NCBI GenBank assembly: GCA_946885925.1
Contig: CAMPHP010000007.1
Span: forward strand, 1 to 16,042
Direction: 5' to 3'
DNA from: an uncultured Litorilinea sp.
GTDB taxonomy: Bacteria; Chloroflexota; Anaerolineae; Caldilineales; Caldilineaceae
Length of the DNA stretch: 16,042 bases
Shown here: in pieces, positions 1 through 5,631 of the stretch
Layout of the letters: the number at the start of each line of letters is the position of its first letter
Numbering within the stretch: the stretch's first letter is position 1
The notes under the pieces: generated by a model
Databases searched by the model: none
Told to the model about the DNA's origin: nothing
What the model saw: the letters and a program-made list of their open reading frames with translations, nothing else
Made by a program: the position numbers and the translations under genes

Positions 1-1
1 C

Positions 2-970
2 TATGCCAACGAACAGGGCATCCGTATCATTGGCGACATCCCCATCTTCGTGGCGATGGATAGCAGCGACACCTGGACCAATCCCCAAGAGTTCTACTTG
101 GACGAGGAATTTCAACCCACCGTAGTCGCCGGAGTGCCGCCTGATTATTTCAGCGCGACGGGACAGCTTTGGGGCAACCCGCTTTATCGCTGGGATCGCA
201 TGAAGCAGAACGGCTATGCCTGGTGGCTGCGCCGTATTCACGCGGCACTGCGTCTTTATGATATCCTGCGTATGGACCATTTCCGTGGCTTTGCGGGCTA
301 TTGGGAAGTGCCCGCCACTGAATCGACGGCGGTCAATGGTCGATGGGTGAAGGGACCAGGAGAAGACTTCTTTCTGGCAGTACAGCGCGAATTGGGTGAG
401 CTACCCATGATTGCGGAAGACCTGGGTGAGATCACGCCCGATGTGATCGAGCTACGTGACAAGTTCAAATTGCCTGGCATGAAAGTTCTCCAGTTCGCCT
501 TTAGCACCGATGCGACCGACAAGTTTCTGCCTCACAATTGCCGCCGAAACTTTGTGATGTATTCAGGCACCCACGATAACGACACCACGCGCGGCTGGTA
601 TGAGCATAGCGCCACCGAACATGAACGCGACTATTTCCGCCGTTATTTCCGCACCGATGGTCATGATGCGGCATGGACGATGATTGAGGCTGCTTGGCGC
701 AGCGTTACGGTCATGGCGGTTGTTCCCTTACAAGACCTATTGAACCTGGGTACAGAAGCACGTATGAACCTACCCGGCACCTCTTCTGGCAACTGGGCTT
801 GGCGCTTCTTATCGCATGAAATCACCCCTGGACTGGTGGATCGGCTCCTCGAAGCGACGACCATTTACGGTCGTGACCCGGAACTTTACGCTGGCAAAGA
901 GGAAGAAGTAGGTGGGCAAACGGGCCAGAAGGCAAAAGGTGTTGGAGGTCTCACCTCTGTAGTCGAATAA
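2..970 (+). CDS. malQ: 4-alpha-glucanotransferase (amylomaltase, GH77), 3' part only
   Basis: This is the C-terminal 322 residues of a GH77 amylomaltase; the gene starts upstream of the window, and the family is usually about 500 aa. The enzyme moves alpha-1,4-glucan segments between maltooligosaccharides in the cytoplasm, in glycogen or maltodextrin metabolism. Visible family motifs in order: GDIPIFVAMDSSDTW, PDYFSATGQLWGNPLY, RMDHFRG with the nucleophile Asp (nt 275-277), PMIAEDLGE with the acid/base Glu (nt 416-418), and SGTHDNDTTRGW with the third Asp (nt 575-577). NLGTEARMNLPG and the final IYGRDP follow. All three catalytic acids are intact, so the enzyme is probably active. After IYGRDP there is a roughly 30-residue low-complexity Gly/Glu/Lys tail ending SVVE. 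The reading frame continues upstream of nt 50; the GTG there is internal. Its stop lies in the first copy of a 16-bp tandem repeat. No functional link to the following glycosyltransferases is evident apart from position. Confidence 0.96.
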   Translation, partial: YANEQGIRIIGDIPIFVAMDSSDTWTNPQEFYLDEEFQPTVVAGVPPDYFSATGQLWGNPLYRWDRMKQNGYAWWLRRIHAALRLYDILRMDHFRGFAGYWEVPATESTAVNGRWVKGPGEDFFLAVQRELGELPMIAEDLGEITPDVIELRDKFKLPGMKVLQFAFSTDATDKFLPHNCRRNFVMYSGTHDNDTTRGWYEHSATEHERDYFRRYFRTDGHDAAWTMIEAAWRSVTVMAVVPLQDLLNLGTEARMNLPGTSSGNWAWRFLSHEITPGLVDRLLEATTIYGRDPELYAGKEEEVGGQTGQKAKGVGGLTSVVE

Positions 971-989
971 TGGTGTAGTCGAATAATGG
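958..989 (+). repeat. Perfect 16-bp tandem duplication across the malQ stop / glycosyltransferase start
   Basis: TGTAGTCGAATAATGG occurs at 958-973 and again, with no mismatch, at 974-989. Each copy holds a TAATG stop/start overlap. In the first copy the TAA (968-970) ends malQ. Its overlapping ATG (970-972) opens a two-codon frame, ATG GTG TAG. In the second copy the ATG at 986 starts the 692-aa glycosyltransferase. The simplest reading is that the two genes once overlapped by one base and that the duplication moved the start 16 bp downstream. No Shine-Dalgarno sequence precedes ATG 986, so its translation probably still depends on ribosomes ending nearby. Confidence 0.9.
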
Positions 990-3064
990 CAGGCATCCAA
1001 TCCACCCAAACATCTCCATCCCCCTTGTCAGCGTGGCGGAATGTAGGAACATGGGCGCTGTTGGTGCTGCTGCTGGCATCCTTTGTAACGCGCCTGTTCT
1101 TCGTCGCCGCCAACGCACTTAGTTATGACGAAAGTCATATTCTGACCTTTGGTACCCTTGCTGCGCGCGGCTTTGATCCCTATCGCCAGGTCTTTATCGG
1201 CATCCCGCCGCTTGCAGTGCTCACAGTGGAATGGAGCGCGCTGCTCTTTGAAGATTCACCCTGGGTGCGTTTGCCGCTGATGCTTACGGGCGTGCTGGCG
1301 GTGGGAACACTCTTTGTGCTGGTGCGTCGCCATGCACCTGTATACCCGATTGCAGCGGCAGCAATAGCCGCGTTGCTCTTCTCCTTCAATCCGCATTACT
1401 TCGACATCTCCAACACGCTCAACCTGGAAGCAGCGGCCCTCTGCTGTGCGCTGCTGGCAGTGTGGGCCATGTCCAACTATGCACCCCAGCGGGGATTTAT
1501 CTGGCCGCAGCTCTCTGGCGCTTTCTTTGCCCTGAGTCTGGCCTACAAGATACTTGTTCCGTTCATGCCAGGGGTATTTCTTGTGCAGATGCTCTTGGCG
1601 GTCGCCCAAGATGAGGAAGCACGCACATGGTCGAGCCGCTTTGTTGTGCTGCTGCAGGTGGGATTGCTCTGGCTTGGAGGCTTTGCCCTTGTACTCCTCA
1701 TTGGCAGCCTGCTCTTTAGCCCCCAACTCGTCTACCAACAGGTGATCGACTTCCGGTTTGATCTCCGCACGGCTACGGTGCTGGGGGGCGATGATGATGT
1801 CAACGTGGCTGAGGAGTTGGAGTGGCTGGACATTGCCCAATTCATCCCTCTCTTCCTGGGTGCGATCTTTAGCATTCCCTTGCTCTGGCGTCACCGGCGC
1901 GATGCGCTCTGGATCTGGGGCACTTGGCTCGTGCTTAGTCTCTTCTTCCTCACCACTCACATTCCTTTGCGCCCGCGCCATCTGGTCATCACCTTGCCCC
2001 CCTTGGCAGCACTCAGCGGCATGGCTGTGGCTGGGTGGTGGGCACACGCTACACGAATACCCGCCCGCGCAGGAATACGCATGGCGATTGTTGGCGTACT
2101 TCTGTTTACGCTGGTCAGCAATGGCTTGTTGATCGAGCGGACTGCGCCCATTGAGGATTTTACCGAGAACCAACCAGCGCGCGCCGATGTGATCCGCTAT
2201 ATCGGGCAGAATACAGCCCCCAACGACTGTATCATCTCCAAAGAAAACAGATTCTACTTTCTCACAGAGCGCTTCCCACCCCCTTATCTGTCCGAAGTCT
2301 CGACCTCGCGACTGTTCTCTGGCAAGCTCACCAGCAACAGCGTGGTACAAGAAATCGACCGGCATGATTGTGCGCTCTTTGTCTACGCCAATAGCTATGA
2401 CGAGCTAGCCCCCGGTCTGCGCGAGCAGGCAGACCAATATTACTCGCTGGAATTAAGCATAGGCGACCCCACCGTGGAGGAAGCGATCACGGTCTATGCC
2501 GTACCGCTGGACACTTCCATATCTTCGGACCCTGATGCGCCTACTGCCACGCCATTGGGTTTCAACATTGGCGAGCAGATCCGGCTGATGGGTTTTGAAC
2601 TCACGGGTGGGCCGTGGACGCAAGAGCAAAAAATCTACCTCTCCACCTATTGGCAAGCGCTCCAACCACCCAGCACCGATTATCGCATTTTTGTTCAAAT
2701 TGTAGATGAACAAGGGGAACTGGCGCTGAGTGCCGATCATTTCCCGTTTGAACTTCACCCGGATGCACAGATCAGCAACATCGACCTCAACGCTGCCTAT
2801 CTGACAAGCACAGGCGAACAGTTACCCGACAACTACCCCAACGCAGGCATGATCCCCACGCAGCTCTGGCGACCTGGGGCAACGCTCAAAGAGAGCATTA
2901 CCTTCTCCGCCAACTTACCCCCCGGCCAATACGAAGTCCGCATCGGTCTTTATGACCCCGTCACGGGCGAACGCCCAGATATTGATGATGCCGCACCGGG
3001 CGGCGTCGAAAACCATATTGTCTTGAGTACGGTGAGTGTAGCGGGTTCCACAGAGGTAGAATGA
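986..3064 (+). CDS. ArnT/PMT-like GT-C membrane glycosyltransferase with C-terminal β-domain
   Basis: This 692-aa integral membrane protein resembles family-39/83 GT-C transferases, which pass a sugar from a polyprenyl phosphate to an acceptor outside the cytoplasmic membrane. The first hydrophobic helix (about residues 20-42) is followed at once by the catalytic-loop motif SYDESH (Asp48-Glu49) and then GIPPLAVL, the usual position of the proline-rich second motif. About nine further hydrophobic segments run to residue 382. They include RPRHLVITLPPLAALSG (329-345), typical of this family. A soluble part follows: NDCIISKENRFYFLTERFPP (413-432), then a β-rich domain (about 515-690) with YWQALQPP, LWRPG and GQYEVRIGLYDPVTGERP. 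The start is the only ATG before the first helix; an in-frame TTG at 1025 has no better ribosome site. The gene overlaps the next one by ATGA (3061-3064). Sugar donor and acceptor cannot be told from sequence. Confidence 0.88.
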   Translation: MAGIQSTQTSPSPLSAWRNVGTWALLVLLLASFVTRLFFVAANALSYDESHILTFGTLAARGFDPYRQVFIGIPPLAVLTVEWSALLFEDSPWVRLPLMLTGVLAVGTLFVLVRRHAPVYPIAAAAIAALLFSFNPHYFDISNTLNLEAAALCCALLAVWAMSNYAPQRGFIWPQLSGAFFALSLAYKILVPFMPGVFLVQMLLAVAQDEEARTWSSRFVVLLQVGLLWLGGFALVLLIGSLLFSPQLVYQQVIDFRFDLRTATVLGGDDDVNVAEELEWLDIAQFIPLFLGAIFSIPLLWRHRRDALWIWGTWLVLSLFFLTTHIPLRPRHLVITLPPLAALSGMAVAGWWAHATRIPARAGIRMAIVGVLLFTLVSNGLLIERTAPIEDFTENQPARADVIRYIGQNTAPNDCIISKENRFYFLTERFPPPYLSEVSTSRLFSGKLTSNSVVQEIDRHDCALFVYANSYDELAPGLREQADQYYSLELSIGDPTVEEAITVYAVPLDTSISSDPDAPTATPLGFNIGEQIRLMGFELTGGPWTQEQKIYLSTYWQALQPPSTDYRIFVQIVDEQGELALSADHFPFELHPDAQISNIDLNAAYLTSTGEQLPDNYPNAGMIPTQLWRPGATLKESITFSANLPPGQYEVRIGLYDPVTGERPDIDDAAPGGVENHIVLSTVSVAGSTEVE
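3052..3057 (+). promoter_or_regulatory. Shine-Dalgarno-like site for the second glycosyltransferase
   Basis: AGAGGT lies three bases before ATG 3061, inside the end of the previous gene. The spacing is short. A second in-frame ATG at 3073 has its own AAGGAA just upstream, three to four bases away. Translation could therefore start at either, giving MKGTMSLPQ or MSLPQ. The ATGA overlap at 3061-3064 favours the first. Confidence 0.4.
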
Positions 3065-5631
3065 AAGGAACCATGAGCCTCCCCCAGGCTCATCTACAAC
3101 AACATGGACTGCTTGCCGCCGGCGCGCTGTGCATCATGGCACAACTACTGCTGCTTATCTCCGGCTGGCCGCTTGTTACGGGCGTCCTGCTCCTGGGTGT
3201 TCTCTTGCCTGGTATGCTCATGGCAGCATGGCTGCTGCACCGCGTCTTGCCCACACCGCCAGAGTTTGTACTCTACAGCCTGGGATTGGGGTATACACTC
3301 TATATTTTGGCAATGGGGGCCGTATCCCTCGTGCCTGGTGGCGTCTACCCCTGGCAAGTCGTGGTGGTGCTCGATTTGCTCTGCCTGCTGCTGGCGGTGG
3401 GCTGGTGGCGATCAAGGCGTCTACCCGCAGTCCATGCGGCGTGGCAACCGCCTGACTTCCGTTGGGATCATTGGGCGATCGCGGGGTTGATCAGCGTGCT
3501 GCTGGTGGGTGGTACGCTGCGTCTCGCCAATCTTGGCTATTCAGAATTTTACAATGACGAAATCCGTGTCATGCATCGTGCTGCGGAGTTGATCCAGGGC
3601 TATCCAAAAGCCCTGATTGTACACCGCAAGGGGCCAGCGGAAATTCTCATCTCCAGCGGAATTTACGCCGTACAGCAACGTATCAGTGAAGCCCATGTCC
3701 GGCTTCCTTTTGCCCTGGCGAACATGGCGGGATTGGTTGCGCTCTACTTATTGGGCTGGCGTATGTTTGGCAAGGTAGCGGGCTGGAGTGCGGCGATGCT
3801 GTTGGCGGTGGATGGTTACTTTGTGGGGTTTGCCCACTTTGCCCAATATCAAAGCATCGTCTTTCTGATGAGCGTGTTGGTGGTGCTGGCGCTTGATCGT
3901 CAGACGCACAGCGACCGTCCCCAGCCCGCCTATCTGTGGATTGCCGGACTCTGTTTTGTCACCAGCACCTATGCCCATTATGAGGGAGTCTGGGTTCTCA
4001 TCCCCGCGCTCTATCTACTTTGGCTCTATGTCCAGCGCACAGGAGATTGGCGGGGTTTGCTACGTGCGCTAGCGGCCCCTGCCACAGCCACAATGGGCTT
4101 GCTGGCCCTCTTCTATGTGCCTTTCGTTCTCGACCCAGGTTGGATCTCCACAGCGCACAATATCTTCGACAACCGTATCGGCAACAATGCCCCTTATAAC
4201 AATCTGCTGGATGTTTTTGAGCGCACACGCATCTATGATTCGATCTACCTTATCCTCTTTCTAATCCTCGGTGCGCTAGTGGCTCAGGGCGTGACCTTGC
4301 ATCGCATCTGGCCGCGCCAAGCAGCGTGGGCAGTGACGGGGTTGACGGGCGTAGGCCTGGCCGTCAGCTACTTTGTTCGCCCGGACTGGCTCTACTTGGG
4401 TGGCAAAGATCATACCTGGATTTTCTTTGCCCTGGCGATTGGCGCGGTGATTCTCTCACTGCGTATCTTGCCGGTAGAACGCAGCGCGTGGCTCTGGTTC
4501 GGCCTGCCCATGCTGATCTCCCTCTTCTTTGTGGCGCAACCCAACACCCACGTCTACTGCTTCTTCCCGGCTTGGGCCTTGATCGTAGGCTCGGCAATGG
4601 AGGCTAGCTGGTCTGCACTGCGCGCCCGAATGCCATTAGCCATAGCCCGCCGCGTGGCACTGCCTGTCACCATCGTTCTGATCGCCATTTTTGCCAACTA
4701 TGCCTTTTGGCTCTTTACCTATACCCAGGTAGAGGTGCTACGCAACTGGCGCAGCCATCGTCCGTGGGGCTACTGGACGCAGCCAACTTTACCCCAGCGC
4801 GATTCGCTCTATGGCTTTCCCCATAAGAATGGCTGGAAGGTGATTGGCGCGCTTTATGCAAATGGCACGCTGGATGCACCCTTCGATGCTGATGATCCTG
4901 CTAGGCTGGGCGATTGGTATACACGCGGCCCTTATTTATGCCCATCTGAGGCTGAATATTATATGCTGTACACAACGCTTGAATATGACAGTAGGTTTAA
5001 GGCGGGTGTGCAATTGGCAGAATTGACGGCAAGTGGCTTTCGCGAATGGGGATATGTCACCATAAACAAAGAGCCGCGCCTGCGTATCTTCACCAATCGC
5101 CCTGTGGAAGGAGCTCTGCGCGTCTTTGATGAAGCGGATTATGCTGATGATTTTGATCGCAACGCAACGTCCCCTTACTTTGTAAAACTTGGCACAACAC
5201 TTGCCGTTGCGCCGGAGGTAGAGGTCGCCTACCGTCTAGGCGACCATATTTGGCTAAAGGGCTATACATTTTCAGAGACTGAGCTTAGACCGGGCGAAAA
5301 GGCGAAGCTTGAGCTTTATTGGCAAGCAACCCAACGCCTGGATATCGAGGACAAAGTATTTATCCAACTCATCAATTTAGCGACATTACGCAAAGCTGCT
5401 CAGCGTGATGCAGAACCGGGCTGTACAAAGTATTCAATTGACAACTGGCAGGTGGGCGATCTCAACTACGATCTCTATCATCTATCCATCGCACCCGACA
5501 CACCGCCCGGAGTCTATACTTTGCTCGTTGGCATTTATCATGCCGACACTGAAGAACGCTATCCTGTCTTTAGCGCCGACGGCACGCCAGTGGGCGACGT
5601 CATTGCGCTAACTATCGTGGAGGTACGATGA
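3061..5631 (+). CDS. Long GT-C glycosyltransferase, paralogue 1 of 4
   Basis: This 856-aa membrane protein is the first of four paralogues. An N-terminal block of four hydrophobic segments (about 16-34, 36-58, 68-91, 98-115), with LLPGMLMAAWLLHR and LGLGYTLY, precedes a fifth (136-155). The presumed catalytic loop comes next: GYSEFYNDEIR (Asp166-Glu167), then IQGY and HRKGPAEIL (188-196). About ten more hydrophobic segments follow, with RMFG, LLAVDGYFVGF, AQYQS, APYNNLLDVFER and QPNTHVYCFF (493-502). The outside part (about 557-856) has YGFPHKNGWKVIGALYANG, Cys627 in GPYLCPSEAEYY, and a β-sandwich-like end with LELYWQATQ, Cys788 in AEPGCTKY and GVYTLLVGIYHADTEERYP. It most likely transfers a polyprenyl-phosphate-linked sugar to a surface acceptor. 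The start overlaps the previous stop by ATGA. Compared with paralogues 2-4, a Cys (500) replaces Gly in HVYGF. Confidence 0.87.
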   Translation: MKGTMSLPQAHLQQHGLLAAGALCIMAQLLLLISGWPLVTGVLLLGVLLPGMLMAAWLLHRVLPTPPEFVLYSLGLGYTLYILAMGAVSLVPGGVYPWQVVVVLDLLCLLLAVGWWRSRRLPAVHAAWQPPDFRWDHWAIAGLISVLLVGGTLRLANLGYSEFYNDEIRVMHRAAELIQGYPKALIVHRKGPAEILISSGIYAVQQRISEAHVRLPFALANMAGLVALYLLGWRMFGKVAGWSAAMLLAVDGYFVGFAHFAQYQSIVFLMSVLVVLALDRQTHSDRPQPAYLWIAGLCFVTSTYAHYEGVWVLIPALYLLWLYVQRTGDWRGLLRALAAPATATMGLLALFYVPFVLDPGWISTAHNIFDNRIGNNAPYNNLLDVFERTRIYDSIYLILFLILGALVAQGVTLHRIWPRQAAWAVTGLTGVGLAVSYFVRPDWLYLGGKDHTWIFFALAIGAVILSLRILPVERSAWLWFGLPMLISLFFVAQPNTHVYCFFPAWALIVGSAMEASWSALRARMPLAIARRVALPVTIVLIAIFANYAFWLFTYTQVEVLRNWRSHRPWGYWTQPTLPQRDSLYGFPHKNGWKVIGALYANGTLDAPFDADDPARLGDWYTRGPYLCPSEAEYYMLYTTLEYDSRFKAGVQLAELTASGFREWGYVTINKEPRLRIFTNRPVEGALRVFDEADYADDFDRNATSPYFVKLGTTLAVAPEVEVAYRLGDHIWLKGYTFSETELRPGEKAKLELYWQATQRLDIEDKVFIQLINLATLRKAAQRDAEPGCTKYSIDNWQVGDLNYDLYHLSIAPDTPPGVYTLLVGIYHADTEERYPVFSADGTPVGDVIALTIVEVR
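5619..5623 (+). promoter_or_regulatory. Strong Shine-Dalgarno core GGAGG inside the end of the upstream gene
   Basis: GGAGG sits four bases before ATG 5628 and also encodes part of the last residues of the upstream protein (...VEVR). It is the clearest ribosome site in the operon, although closer to the start than the usual 5-9 bases. It supports ATG 5628, which overlaps the upstream stop by ATGA. Confidence 0.6.

Noticed and set aside
50..52. GTG at nt 50 as the start of the amylomaltase
   Set aside because: The frame is open to the window edge and the upstream residues (YANEQGIRIIGDIPIF) match the GH77 family, so this is an internal valine.
944..958. Hairpin GGAGGT-CTC-ACCTCT near the end of malQ as a terminator
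   Set aside because: The six-base-pair stem lies inside the coding sequence and no T-run follows. The GGAGG in it is also too far (over 20 bases) from ATG 970 or 986 to act as their ribosome site.
1256..2365. 369-codon open frame on the minus strand opposite the first glycosyltransferase
   Set aside because: The translation is charged and low in family-like motifs, has no ribosome site, and lies wholly antisense to a well-supported membrane protein gene. It reflects the codon pattern of the plus-strand gene.
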